Shown here: piece by piece, positions 1-49,985 of the stretch | Layout of the letters: each line of letters opens with the position of its first letter | How positions within the stretch are numbered: position 1 is the first letter of the stretch | Origin: Aldrovandia affinis | Taxonomy: Eukaryota > Chordata > Actinopteri > Notacanthiformes > Halosauridae | Reading direction: 5' to 3' | Length of the DNA stretch: 64,000 bases | NCBI GenBank assembly: GCA_029706075.1 | Contig: JAINUG010000004.1 | Coordinates: 2,137,047-2,201,046 of the forward strand | Notes under the pieces: generated by a model | Told to the model about the DNA's origin: nothing | The model's input: only the letters and a program-made list of their open reading frames with translations | Database searches by the model: none | Translations under genes and position numbers: made by a program

Positions 1-417
1 GTTTTTACCATTTTCTTTGTGTTTCAAATCCTTATCCACTCCACAAAAGTTTTAGTTTCAATGACCAGGCATCCACACTTTGAGTTTAGGATTTCACTGA
101 TTTCAGTGGTATAGGTCCAACAATAAATCAATTAAAAATGTAACTCCTTTCAAAAGGGATCATTTAAAAGTCCTTAAATGAATATATAATATTCATTTCT
201 TGTAACAATGTGTTTCTGACATAATGTGGCATTAAGAGGGTAACGTTAAAATATACATTTTAAAAACAATGTGATAGGGAGAGTGATTGAAAACAATTAA
301 CAGGTAGTTATACTTCAGGAATTGCAATTATGATTGCAACAAAAACCAGGATACACGGGGTGCCCCAGAACCGAGTTTGAGGACCCCTGGCATAAAGGAT
401 GAGCTCTGGCTCCATAC

Positions 418-38462
<38,045 letters not shown>

Positions 38463-39000
38463 CTTCCCTTCTCCTAGAGATGGATATTTAAATAGATACA
38501 ACACAGACGCTCATTCAGCCGTTTGAATTCTCCATCTACGCTACCAGAGGAATCTCACCAGACCTCCTCCGGCCTGACAGTGATTTTCTTTCCGGCGAAA
38601 CAGTCTTTCTTCGTTAAAGTAGGCTATCGAACCAGCTCGATCGCGTGCTATCCCGTTTCCTCGATACAGTCGCTTAACGTTCTAGTCTCAACTCGATGTC
38701 AACACCAATGCGCGGGGTTACAACCGCTTCGTGTTTTACGGGGCTGGTTTTGCAGCAGGCAGGCGTTCGACACGCGCGCTCACGCCATTCCCAGGCGAAG
38801 TGCTGCTCGTCGCCGACACCCTTCAAGGTTGGTGGAACGCGCACATCGCGATGACGCTGCATGTGTTCATTTGAACTGAAACTGGCGTCGCTTCGAGTGT
38901 AAATGGTGCCCGGTTTAAGATATGTTGCCAATATCCGACATTGAGACCATACGGGATGGTGCCCAAACAGTAAACGTTATCGCTCGTTGACGAATGCAAT
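38463..39000 (-). promoter_or_regulatory. dmxl2: dmxl2 promoter and 5' UTR, CpG-bearing region
   Basis: The sequence right of the dmxl2 start codon is richer in CpG than surrounding introns, for instance around 38630-38720 and 38765-38860. A TATTTAAATA stretch near 38487-38497 is too close to the ATG to be a credible TATA box. Position and composition suggest the gene's main promoter, but no start site is visible. Confidence 0.5.
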
Positions 39001-39235
39001 GCAGATGCTGTCATCTTCTTGTAAAGTACTGCCAGAAGGCATTCAAAGGGAATCCCCCACACCCCAGGGGCAGCGGGTGCATTCTGTAAGAAAGGTCTAC
39101 TGTATGAATGACCACAGCAAATGCCAGTGCCTAGAATGACAGTAGTGAGCCAGAAGCTGTAATTATGAATCTACTGTGGTCTTGCAGAAATGATGGGTCA
39201 CTAATGTCTGACCCCTTACCTGATCCCTTACTTAA

Positions 39236-39350
39236 CCTGAATTGCTTCAGTAAAATATCCAGCTGTATAAATGGATTGTATGTAAAGACATGTTTGTAAG
39301 TTGCTCTGGATAAGGGCGTCTGCTAAATGCTTAAAATGTAAATGTAATGT
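39236..39350 (+). mobile_element. SINE or LINE tail fragment
   Basis: GTTGCTCTGGATAAGGGCGT followed by CTGCTAAATGC is the common 3' tail of fish L2 elements and their SINEs. It also carries TTGCTTCAGTAAAATATCCAG. Confidence 0.7.
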
Positions 39351-40879
39351 GAATGTTGTATTTTTCCCCCTCACTATATGGGGGGGGGGGTGGGAGTGAG
39401 TTCCTTTTGGAGGGTGCTGGGGTTTTTTTCCTTCTGTTGCCTGAACCATGTTGCAGATTGTGAGTCATGAAGGTGGCTGGCTAGCTGAGGGGGGTGGCAG
39501 CAGCCAATGGAAAAGCAGGACATCAGGGCCTGCAAGTGAGTGACAGAGGATGTGGAGATGTCCTGGAGGCTGGGCAGAGTGTCAGAGCCATTGTGCCAAA
39601 TGCAATAACACTGCCACACAGATCCACGATCTGGCTTACTCCTAAAGGTTCATTTTGAATAATAAACTCAGGCAACATCTTTTGTTAGTCTCTGTTGTTT
39701 ATTCTCTGTAGAAAAATATATCTCTGCAGCATGAATGCCCAACAGACAGTGATGATGTGGATGGTGCCAAATGTACATTATAGAGTAGGGTAGTCAAACC
39801 TTTTAATCATAAAAAAAACATTTGTTATTTCATATTGTTACATTTGTTCACTATAGGGTGTTTTTGTTAAGAGACCAAAACAAATATGTAAAAAATGTGA
39901 GTTGTTTTACTCTGTGTTCAAATTAAAAGCATTTTAAAAAGAATGCTATTGAAAAACATTGGTGACTAATGCACTGCTTCCACAAAGTACCTACTCCAAA
40001 GCCAATGACGGTCCTGTTAATTACTGAGTTTAAACTGGACTAATGATTGAGCCAGAAAACCACAAAATCACTACAAAGCAGAGAATGTTACTGCCTTTGA
40101 AAACTAGGTGACTGAAAACCAGAGGAAATTCACACCGAGAGGAGAGATCTGCACTCGGTACGATTGCTGCACCTCTGTAACAATCAACATATAATAGATG
40201 TAAACTGCAGTTTTAAGATCTAAATGATCATCATCACTTATGTCTAATTTATTTATTTTGGGAAGACTTGAATTATTCAATCAAAATGTATTTAAAGCTG
40301 TAGTGACAATTCATAGGCTTGTTTTGTTCTGTGTCAAATTAACATTTTCATCAGCAATCACATGCATTTACATTAGCAGTGTGCATTCAAGTGCAATGGA
40401 TACAAAGCACGGGGTGTGTGATGGATCTGTGGGCATTGGGAACAGAGTTTCAGTTATACAGATAGCAGAATCAAATGCTTTATAGATTTTCTCATTTCAT
40501 GGTTCGCTTTTGGGAGATTCTTTGTTGTCTGTGCCTCTGCTGTTCGGTAATACAGGCTATAGTGATTTTGTCCAAATCTGTCATTTCAGCGTGAAGAATG
40601 AAGAATAAACACAATAATTAGTCTGCAGCATCACAGAAGATCAGAGATAGATTGTTATTTGTTCTTTATCTGTAATTTCTGCTACCATTATTGCAGAACT
40701 GTAATTAGTGCCTATATGTACCAGAGCCAAATGGGAAAAGAGCCACCTGTAGCTACAGGGATACCCGTTTCAGTCAAAGGTTTGGATATTTTCCATGGGT
40801 ATATAAATCAGGAGTGTTTTATTCTGTATGAATGTGTTCATAAGGTTATCAACTTTACGTCCTCGTTCATAGATGGTCT

Positions 40880-41110
40880 TTTCCTTCGCGCTGGTGTAAC
40901 ACTTCCGCCTGGGAGAAATCACCTGCAGCCAAAATGAGACGTGACACGCGCATGGAGCACGATTCCCGCCCCCGGCAGATGTGCCGCTCGCACCGCCAGC
41001 ACCGCAGCACGTGACCGTAGTGCCCCAGATTGTGTGGGCGGAGAACGCACGCGGAGACGAGCTGCCGCCGCCGATTCCTTTCAAACTCACTGCGTGTCCG
41101 TACAGTCGAA
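40880..41110. promoter_or_regulatory. Isolated CpG-rich segment
   Basis: This 230-bp stretch is much richer in CpG than its surroundings, with CACGTG-like and GGGCGG motifs (GTGTGGGCGGAGAACGCACG). No ORF or exon of a known protein is attached. It could be a promoter of a non-coding transcript or an unknown first exon. Confidence 0.35.
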
Positions 41111-41579
41111 GCATTCAGCGTGTGATACACGTTTTAAAATACCACTCATTCCAAACATATCGCGCGCCAATGAAGATGAAGAATTCTGCTGAGAATAGTG
41201 AAGTTTAGAGGACACTATTCTTATCACAAGTTTGATATGTCCTTCAGAGTTAGAACATAAGGCTACATCAGGTGTCCTATTATACAAAAATATATAAATA
41301 TTACGGATTCCTGGGGAAAACTGTCATTTAAAAAGTTTGCATTCAAATATAATTTTCCCATATTGTTAATATGACTTTTTTTGTTGTTGCCAAAACTATT
41401 GTCATAATCTTTGTTAACAATGAATTTGCCATTCATGCATCATGCACAAATTAAAATGAAAGGTCAGATGTCTCACTTGCTGACTGGCTGGAATTCCCCT
41501 CTGGGCAGTTTACTGACACACATCCTATGAAGCAACATTAGCACTACTGAGGCAGTTGTATTCATAAAGAATATATATG

Positions 41580-41915
41580 CATGGGCCCTCGGGTGGGGTA
41601 ACAGTATACGCATTCGTCCAGAATGTAGGTTGCCCACTGCGGTTTGGTTGCTGGCTGTGCCAGCCTGGCTCTGGCCATGCCATGTTTGGGGCGGCAATTG
41701 GCTGTCTGCCCCAGGGGGAGGGAGAGCCAGCACAAGCTTGCCGAGAAGTGCAAAGGACGTCCCTGTAAGACAGGTGGGGAAGTTTTGTCTCAGAGGAGGC
41801 GGATCAATGCCGGCCTCAGGATATTGGCTTGGGGGAGGGCAAATGGAAGAAATAGAGGGTACAATTGGCCACCAAATTGGGACGAAAAACAGGGGAGAAA
41901 ATAAAAATAATAAGA
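41580..41915 (+). mobile_element. tRNA-headed repeat, copy 1
   Basis: It starts GGGCCCTCGGGTGGGGTAAC and ends GTACAATTGGCCACCAAATT. The same blocks occur in reverse at 61165-61540, whose head has a clear tRNA-like B box. It is a SINE-like family. Confidence 0.7.
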
Positions 41916-42811
41916 ATATATATGCATAACCAATTGGGATTTCAGAATCTGGTTTTCAGAACTGCTGCATGTTCTGTTTGCAATTTGACCAAACTGTCTG
42001 AAGAACATGTCAGGAAATTGTCATTTTGAGGCTCAGAATGAAACAGCCCTGTGCATGCCAAATGCAGAATTAATCAAATCCCTGTGGATCCTTGACTTTT
42101 ATTATATAAATTAAGCAATTTTTGTTAAAACTTTCATCACTTATTTCTTTTGACTTTATTTGACTGGGTGCAGCAGACACTGAATTTGACAAAAAAATTT
42201 TTTGCGAGTAAAGAACAAATTTCAAAGTTGAAAACAATTAAACTTTTGCCCTGATCCACAAGCCCTGACCTACAGCATTGCCTATACACTTTAGGTTCAC
42301 CCTGTGATATCTTGCATCTTGTTTTAGTTTCTACTATGATTTCCACCCAATAAATGACCTTGATATTATGCACAAATTGCTAAATATTTCTCCTAAATGA
42401 GCTTCAGGTCCTCCTACAGTGCGAGTAAACAGCTTTCCTCTGCTTCTCGATTTGGCACCTGAAACAGATGTGGTTTTCTTTGCCAGGTGTCTGACGTTAA
42501 AATGAGGAACTGGATCATACAGTACAGTATCCTCTGGACAGTCACAAATTTGAGCGGCTGATGAGCTACAGACAGGGGGAGCCAAAGAGCGTACCTTTAT
42601 TTTAAAGCAATCCTGAATCTAACATATTAGTAAGAATGATCGTATAAATAAGGATCTCTAAGCCACTAATCCTGTACAACCTGATCTGATGCAGGGACTC
42701 TGCTCTTGTGCACTTTACCTGAAATCCATTTGTTTTAAATAAATGGATTTAAGTTTAAAAAACAAACAAACTGTTCTCCCAATATCTTTACTGTAAGAAA
42801 AAAAATGTTTA

Positions 42812-43060
42812 ATGTTTATCCATCCATCCATCCATTATCTAAACCTGGTCAGGGTCGCGGGGGCTGGAGCCTACCCAGCATGTTCTACACCCTGGACAGG
42901 TAATCCATTTCACTCACACACTCATACCTACGGGCAATTTAGACTCTCCAATTAGCCTAAAACTGTGGGAAGAAACCGGAGTACCCGGAGGAAACCCACG
43001 CGGACACGGGGAGAACATGCAAACTTAAACCCGAGACCTTCTTGTGTGAGGCGACAGTAT
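42812..43060. repeat. Dispersed fish repeat, second copy
   Basis: CATCCATCCATTATCTAAAC, CTGGTCAGGGTCGCGGGGGC, ACGGGCAATTTAGACTCTCC and ACACGGGGAGAACATGCAAA occur in order. This is a fuller copy of the family at 3902-4095. Confidence 0.82.
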
Positions 43061-43229
43061 CCACTAAATGTTTAATAACACAATTTTTGTTTCAATTATT
43101 AAATGTGCACAAAAGCTCATCCTACCACAGAATGATGTTTAAAAAAGGAAGAAGCTGCTCATGGGTGATCCTTAAATAGGAACTCGTGATGGTACTGTGT
43201 ATCAATGTTTTTCCCATCAAGAAAACAAA

Positions 43230-43835
43230 CTTAAGGTAAAGAATTCGATGATGGCTTCCTCCCTTATTTCCTGCTTGGAGTGCAATATGTGTAGCATTAG
43301 TTCTGATGCCAAGTTTAACATAACTGGTATTTTTGGGAAGTGGCAGATTACTTTAGAATTGGCGCAGAAAATAGTTCATTTTGAGGACCGCGTCCAGACG
43401 ATTCACCAGATTCAGGAAGGAGAGAGTTACATAGTCTTTTCTACAAGCACCGTACGCACCAGGGAGTTCAAACAGCCCAGATATCAGTGCTATTCCCCCA
43501 GCAGAACATTCGCAAGGCGTTTTTGTCACGGTTCGAGGGAGGCATAGTCGCCGTCCCAAGGAGGTCATACACCAAACTCACGTTTTGAATCATTTCTCCC
43601 CACTCAGTAATACACCTACTGAGAAAGCTCTAATTATTGGAGATTCCATTTTACGAAACATGAGAACAGAGTCACCAGCGACCATAGTCCAATATTTGCC
43701 TAGGGCCAGAGCTACCGATGTTGAGGCAAACTTAAAGGTGATAGCTAAAAATAATCTTAAATATTCTAAAATTATTGTCCACATTGGCACCAACGATGTT
43801 TGACTTAGGCAGTCGGAAATCACTAAAAATAATTT
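43230..43835 (+). mobile_element. LINE ORF1-like fragment with SGNH-esterase motif
   Basis: A first open stretch (to 43547) has SLISCLECNMCSISSDAK-type sequence. A second has [18 protein letters not shown] and [14 protein letters not shown] and GTND are block I and block III motifs of SGNH hydrolases, as found in ORF1 of CR1/L2-type LINEs. The frame ends at TGA at 43801-43803; homology-like sequence (LRQSEITKNNF) continues to the SINE at 43850. Confidence 0.7.
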
Positions 43836-43847
43836 TGTAATATAATA

Positions 43848-43972
43848 TATGACATTTCGCAGATGCTTTTATCCAAAGCAACTTTACGTTCAGTGATGAA
43901 TGCATACATTTTTCAGTATATGTGGTCCCAGTGGGAATTGAACCCACAACCTTTCAGTTTACTGGCACCCAC
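43848..43972 (-). mobile_element. tRNA-Ile-like SINE, inserted near a LINE fragment
   Basis: Same family as 23196-23345: CAGATGCTTTTATCCAAAGC, GAATGCATACATTTTTCAGT and the B-box complement GGGAATTGAACCCACAACC. The tRNA-like head is truncated after about 43970. Confidence 0.75.
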
Positions 43973-44089
43973 CCCCGAGCCCTAGATCCTGCGAGAAGTG
44001 TGAGCTGCCCCCAACAACCCTCACCCCCATGCCTACCCCAGTCCCTGGATTTGGACCCCCTTCACATGGTTTAGCCCCCCCATTGACTT

Positions 44090-44358
44090 GAAGGCGCAGT
44101 CAGCCAGCCCTGAGTCACCTTGGACTGACCATGATACAGTCTTTTTTGGATACACCCTGTGCTGGCCAGAAGAGGATGGGTTCCCCCCCTTTTAGTGTGG
44201 TTCCTCCTAAGGTTTCTCCTTATCAAGGGAGTTTTTCCTTGTCACTGTCACCTTAGGCTTGCTTTTGGGGGTCTAGGCCTGGGTTCCCTTCTGTCAAGCA
44301 TTTTGTGACTATGTATTTGTGAAAAGGGCTATTCAAATAGATTTGATTTGATCAATGT
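44090..44358 (+). mobile_element. LINE 3' UTR fragment
   Basis: The stretch contains GGCCAGAAGAGGATGGGTTC, TCCTAAGGTTTCTCCTTATC and ends GAAAAGGGCTATTCAAATAG ATTTGATTTGATC, the standard 3' end of a fish non-LTR element. It may belong with the ORF1 fragment to the left. A reverse copy of the first block is at 55590-55715. Confidence 0.75.
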
Positions 44359-45784
44359 TAGACAGAATATTAAGGAAATGCGGCTTCGGCTAAGCAAAAT
44401 GTCTCACACAGGAACACAGAGACATTCCAAGGTACCAAGGTGTGGGGTATAGTTTGGCTCCGGTTGGGAAGGCAACACCCCTACAATGAAACTAGGAGAG
44501 GAGCTAAATTATTTATTTTTGTGACTAAATGAAAATACGACCTTCGTCAAATACTGTTACCTGCTAAAACTGCTATTACGCCCATTTCTGTGCAGAGGGC
44601 TGTGGCTCACTAAAGCAGTAACGGCATCCGGCTCCATGGCGATAGCGAGGGTCCTATTTACGCTGTTCATTGTGTGTAGTGATGCACACAAGCATATTCA
44701 AACAATAGAGATGCCAATTTCATACAGCTGTAGCCCAGACTACTGACTGGCTAACCAGCTGGGTAGCATCTAATCAGGCCACACAAATACAAGCATACAC
44801 CATTTTAACGCCAGTAGTTCACCGGTGGCCACTGTTTTCAGCAATGCATTTCAAAGATTTAGCTGGCTCGGCACATTAGCTCAGACTCCTGTATTTTCTA
44901 GCTGGTCTACCTGCCACCCACCTTTGATAAATTATCTCTGTTTTTCTTCACCTCTCTGCGATCCCAAATCTAATCAAGTTACCAGCACTACTGTGCTACC
45001 TTTCTAGCCAGTTCTTTATTTGGCACGTCTCACCATAAATGATTATGTAAAATGTTAAAACAAAATGGACATAGACAGCATTGTGCATGGCCACATATTC
45101 TGTGGTTAACCTTCAGCATTTCCTTTCACAAGGCTGTCTGTCTGTCGATAATCTTTTCATCCACGACGGTCAATCAAATTTAACGGAGCGCAAGGCTTCA
45201 CAGACAAGGCATGCAGCCTGCAGAAGCCTGGTCATATAAAGGTTTATGGATCATAAAGTTTAAGAGAGTAATAATGACAGGGCATAGTTCCTGGGCAGTG
45301 TGTCTGACAAGGCTCAGACATGGGAGGGCAGCTTCATCTGTAACATAGCGATGCGAAGCATTCTGTGCCACCTCCTTTTCGTATGATGTGATACAACACT
45401 AATTAAATTGTACAGTGCCTTTCATCTTAGGGTTAAAGGCAGGCACTATGTATTGAGGGAGGGGATCCTCCTGAAATGTGGTCAAGTGTGGCAGTAGCCA
45501 TTAAGTCTGGGTAGGAAGTAGGGGTCTATCTGGTGACAGGAGAGTGAGACTTCATGAACTCCAAAATGGGTAGATAGATTATGTGACCAACTGAACAGAA
45601 CTAATTATAATGTCCTGCCAAGGAGAGTAAACCATTTTGATTCATACATATGAGTAATTGACAGAACATGGTAGCCCCACCAATTTTAGGCTTCATGAAA
45701 CCTCATTTTTACAATTCTCCCTCTCTGCTGTGGTAAAGTTTGGAACAATCTGTGCATGAGAAATGACTTGTTTCCCATAAACAG

Positions 45785-45965
45785 GCTACTCAAAGAATGT
45801 GCAATGTGGGGGAAAAAATACTTGTTTTACAACATACTTTACAGCAATTTCATTTATATAAAAGGGTATAAATTTGAGCATACAATATAGGTCATTATGT
45901 GTATTGTTTATTTTATACAGCCTTCTTTGCTCATCTTTATCAAGGGTGTGAATTAGGACACTGTA
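45785..45965. mobile_element. Tc1-type MITE end
   Basis: GCTCATCTTTATCAAGGGTG followed by TGAATT resembles the piece at 18515-18655. The remaining part of 44360-46030 shows no gene. Confidence 0.5.
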
Positions 45966-46039
45966 ATGACCATGAATCACATTTTCACCTGTGACTGATT
46001 CCAAACATCCCATGACATTTCCCTGCTCTTGAGAGATTA

Positions 46040-46312
46040 TTCCGGGCCAACCCCACCCCATTTACCCATGTACTCCACCCTGCCCTACTTACCCCACCCC
46101 ATCCCATCCTACTCTATGTACCCCACCCTGCCCTACTCGCCGCAGCCAACCATATTTACCCCACCCTACCCCATGTATCCAACCCTGCCATACTTACCCC
46201 AACCTGCTCTACTTACCCCACCTGTTACCCCACCTTACCTCATGTACCCCATCCTGCCTCATTTACCCCTACCCCATCCTGCCTTTCTTATCCCACCCTG
46301 CCCCATTTACAG
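46040..46312. repeat. Pyrimidine-rich degenerate minisatellite
   Basis: Units of TACCCCACCCTGCCCTACTT type, variable in length, continue for about 270 bp. Plus-strand ORFs rich in Pro, Tyr and Leu here are artefacts. Confidence 0.88.
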
Positions 46313-46317
46313 AATCC

Positions 46318-47480
46318 CTTAGCTCCGTCCTCCTCCTCCTCGACCTGTCAGCTACAATTGATTCCGTGGACCACCAGATCCTGCGCTCATCTCTCGCCAA
46401 GATGGGACTCTCTCCTCTCCCCACACCCTCTCTACCAGAGTCCCGCAGGGCTTGGTGCTAGGCCCCATCCTATTCCCCCTGTACACCAAGTCACTTGGTT
46501 CTGTTATATCTGCTCATGGTTTTTCTTACCACTGTTATGCCGTGTTATGCTCAATTCTTTCTCTCCTTCTCTCCATCTGAGACCCAGGTCCCTGCATGGA
46601 TCTCAGCATACCTGGCTGACATCTCTGCCTGGATGTCCACCCACCACCTGAAGCTGAACCTGGGAAAGACTGAGCTGCTCTTCCTCCCAGCGAAGGGCTC
46701 CCCGATGATTGATGCTTCATTCACCGTGGAAGGCTCCATAGTGTCTCCGCCCCTTTCTGCCAGGTGTCTTGGAGTGACCCTGGACAACCAGCTGTGCTTC
46801 TCGGGCCACATTGCAACGATCACCCGGACCTGCCAATTCCCCCTCCACAACATCCGGAGGATCCGACTGTTCCTCACCCAAGAGGCCACACAACTCCTGG
46901 TCCAGGCCCTGGTGATCTCACGTCTGGACTACTGCAATTCCCTGCTGGCAGGCCTACCGGCCTGTGCCATCAAGCCACTGCAACTAGTCCAGAATGCTGC
47001 CGCATGTCTGGTGTTCAATCAACCAAAGTTCACCCACGTCACCCCTCTAATCTCCTCTCTGCACTGGCTCCCCATCGCAGCACGCATCAGATTATAATCA
47101 CTGGTGCTTGCTTTTCAAGCGGCTAGAGGAACTGCTCCCCCTTACCTCCAGACACTCATCACACCCTACACCTCAGTCAGACCCCTCCACTCCGCCTCCT
47201 CTGGCAAACTGATTGTCCTATCCCTCCGGGCGCCCAGCAGCCGCTCCTCGTGGTCTCGCCTCTTCTCTGTCCTGACCCCTTGGTGGTGGAACGACCTTCC
47301 GCAATCGGTCAGGACCGCCGAATCACTTGCGATCTTCCACAAGACTCAAAACCCGCCTTTTCAGACTCCACTACCACTGAATCCTGTACATCTACCCAAT
47401 TGTCATCACCACTGCCTGCTTGCTCAACACTTCTTGTATATGTATCCCCGCTTACTCATTTAAAAAATAAAATAAAATAA
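46318..47480 (+). mobile_element. L2-type LINE reverse transcriptase fragment
   Basis: Frames read LLLLDLSATIDSVDHQILRS, WMSTHHLKLNLGKTELLFLP, ARCLGVTLDNQLCFSGHI, LVQALVISRLDYCNSLLAGL, VQNAAACLVFNQPKFTHVTP and ARGTAPPYLQTLITPY, the order of an L2/CR1-like RT and its C-terminal part. The YADD catalytic box has been lost and a deletion removes part of the palm. It ends in an AAATA-type tail. Confidence 0.92.
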
Positions 47481-47484
47481 AATT

Positions 47485-47690
47485 ACTAACCTTTTCCTTC
47501 CCAGTGTTACAGGTATGGTATGCAGCTGCCTGCAACGATGTCTATTGCTGTATTACTGCACTGATCTCTTTCAACAATCAAACTATGATTGTTCCTACCA
47601 TGTATTAATGCACATCTTGTAAGTCTCTCTGGATAAGAACGTCTGCTAAATTCTTCAAATGTAAAATGTAAAATGTACGCATAAATACGC
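47485..47690 (+). mobile_element. L2-associated 3' tail
   Basis: GTCTCTCTGGATAAGAACGT followed by CTGCTAAATTC closes this stretch. It contains GTTACAGGTATGGTATGCAG, also present at 49748-49765. Confidence 0.7.
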
Positions 47691-47700
47691 ACACGCTCAC

Positions 47701-47732
47701 ACTCAGTCACACACACACACACACACACACGT
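47701..47732. repeat. CA microsatellite
   Basis: A short CA tract bordered by further CA-rich sequence. Confidence 0.9.
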
Positions 47733-48395
47733 GAACACACGCTCACTCGCTTTTAGTTTTTCCTGGTGATTTTAAGGCCAAGTCCCAGCTGCTGCCTGCA
47801 GGCTCACACAGGGCACAGAGGAAGCGAGCAGATCTGGACCTTGCAGTTAACAACACATCCAGTGTGTGTGTGCATGTGGATCACAGCGGGCAGCAGAAAC
47901 AGGCAGGGGCTTGTGGGTGGGGGCAGAGTGCATCATTTGGGGATTTGGAGAGGGAAGAAGCACAGCAGGCTAGATATAATGGCCACACAAATAACCATTA
48001 CTTCTAATGTTTTTTCCTATTTCTTATCAACATAGGAGATTGAAATACAGGAAATAAATCTCAAATGATCAAGCACAAGTCTAACCAAAAATCGTGCCTC
48101 CCGTTTTCAGGGAAATATTATCAAGTTAGGAATGGTTTGAAATTACTGGCCTAAAATCCCCACAGTAAAATCACCACCTAGGCCTGTAAAAAAACATGAA
48201 TGATAATATACTGTATTTTTATATGATACAAGCTATGTACGATTAAAAAATATAGCACAATGAATACAATCTCACAATTAAAACTCAAACTTTCAACCTT
48301 AAGTTATGTTATTGGCTTAACTCCATTAAAAAAATGCATTTAGTGAAAACTCACATTAAAATGATGGAACAGTGTAAAAAAAAATACCAATGCAA

Positions 48396-49256
48396 TACCA
48401 GTAATGTACACAGGGTGGAGACACTGAGCCAAGACTACAATACCAGCAACGTCCACAGAACGGAGACACTGACCCAATACTTAAATACCAGTGATGTCCA
48501 CAGGACGGAGACACTGAGCCAATATTTCAACACCAGTGGCGTCAACAGCAATACCAGTAATGTCCACAGAGCGGAGACACTGAGCCAAGACTACAATACC
48601 AGCAACGTCCGCAGAACGGAGACACTGAGCCAATACTTCAATACCAGTAATGTCCACAGGGCGGAGATACTGAGCCAGCAGTGGGATTCGGTGTCCAAAA
48701 TGGAACCGCAATACCAGTGACGTCCACAGGGCAGAGACCAGCCAAGACTTCAAGTGAGTGTCGTCTAGGAGGAGACGTTAATTCGCCTTCGTCACTACCG
48801 GTCGCAGCACTACGGCAACGAACTCACATTACTAGGGGGGATTTACATAAAATAGCATAAAAATTCTGTTTTTTTAATGGAACCGCAATACCAGTGATGT
48901 CCACAGGGTGGAGACCAGCCAAGACTTCAATACCAGTAATGTACACAGGGCGGAGACACTGAACCAAGACTACAATACCAGTAACGTCCACAAGGCGGAG
49001 ATACTGAGATAGCAGTGGGATTCAGTGTCCAAAATGGAACCGCAATACCAGTGATGTCCACAGGGTGGAGACCAGCCAAGACTTCAATACCAGTAATGTA
49101 CACAGGGCGGAGACACTGAACCAAGACTACAATACCAGTAACGTCCACAAGGCGGAGATACTGAGATAGCAGTGGGATTCAGTGTCCAAAATGGAACCGC
49201 AATACCAGTGATGTCCACAGGGTGGAGACCAGCCAAGACTTCAATACTAGTAAATA
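48396..49256. repeat. 45-bp minisatellite with 156-bp higher-order units
   Basis: Basic units of 45 bp contain AATACCAGTAATGTCCACAG and GCGGAGACACTGAGCCAA. From about 48880 a compound unit starting AATGGAACCGCAATACCAGT repeats every 156 bp (near 48880, 49036 and 49192) with almost no differences. A non-repeat insert lies at about 48750-48878. Confidence 0.94.
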
Positions 49257-49737
49257 TAAACACACACACACCCACACACAAACGGTATCCACTGGTATAT
49301 AATACTATATAATATCACTATAATATCTCTATATATATGATGCATGTGCAGCACAATTTTACGGCGGTCGCGACCTGAAAGTGGCTATAGAGATCAATTC
49401 AAAAGGGGATATTTCACGGACAAAATGACAGTGCAGTGTAAAAGTAACCTTGTTACCATCAATGATTAATGCTGAACATAAACTGAAGGGAAATCAACCA
49501 AAATATTGAAAAATATATATGATCAACAACATTATAAAATATAGCTATACACGTAATGGAAGTCCCCGGATTAGCACAGTGACTATAGCTAGCGCTAGCC
49601 TTACTTCCGGGATAATATTTACTGTGAAGCCGGCTAGCAAGTTGGTTAGCTAGTTAGCGAATCACTTGATAATTCATATCGCATTTAATGCTAGCTTGTC
49701 AGGTCGCATTAAAGGTCAAAACTACTAAATTTTCTTT

Positions 49738-49985
49738 CCCTGTGCTACAGGTACGGTATGCAGTTACCAACAGTGATGTTTATTGCAGTGTTACTACACT
49801 GATCTCTTGCGCCAACTATGATACATTTTACCATGTATAAATGCACGTTTTGTAAATCGCTCTGGATAAGAAGAGCATCTGCTAAATAGTATCTGCTGAA
49901 TTGCTTCAGTAAATATCCAGCTGCATACCTGTGTTGCATGTAAAGAAATGTAAACTATAAATTGCTCTGGATTATCCTAAAACAT
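49738..49985 (+). mobile_element. L2/SINE tail fragments
   Basis: GTAAATCGCTCTGGATAAGA and GCTTCAGTAAATATCCAGCT place it in the same family as 47485-47690 and 39236-39350. From 49986 to 51550 I see no gene and no clear repeat. Confidence 0.65.

Noticed and set aside
46029-46322. Pro/Tyr/Leu-rich plus-strand ORF
   Set aside because: It is a translation of a pyrimidine-rich minisatellite.
48396-49256. Regularly spaced repeats suggesting a CRISPR array
   Set aside because: Units are directly adjacent without unique spacers, and the genome is vertebrate. The same holds for 56562-56815 and 12493-12648.
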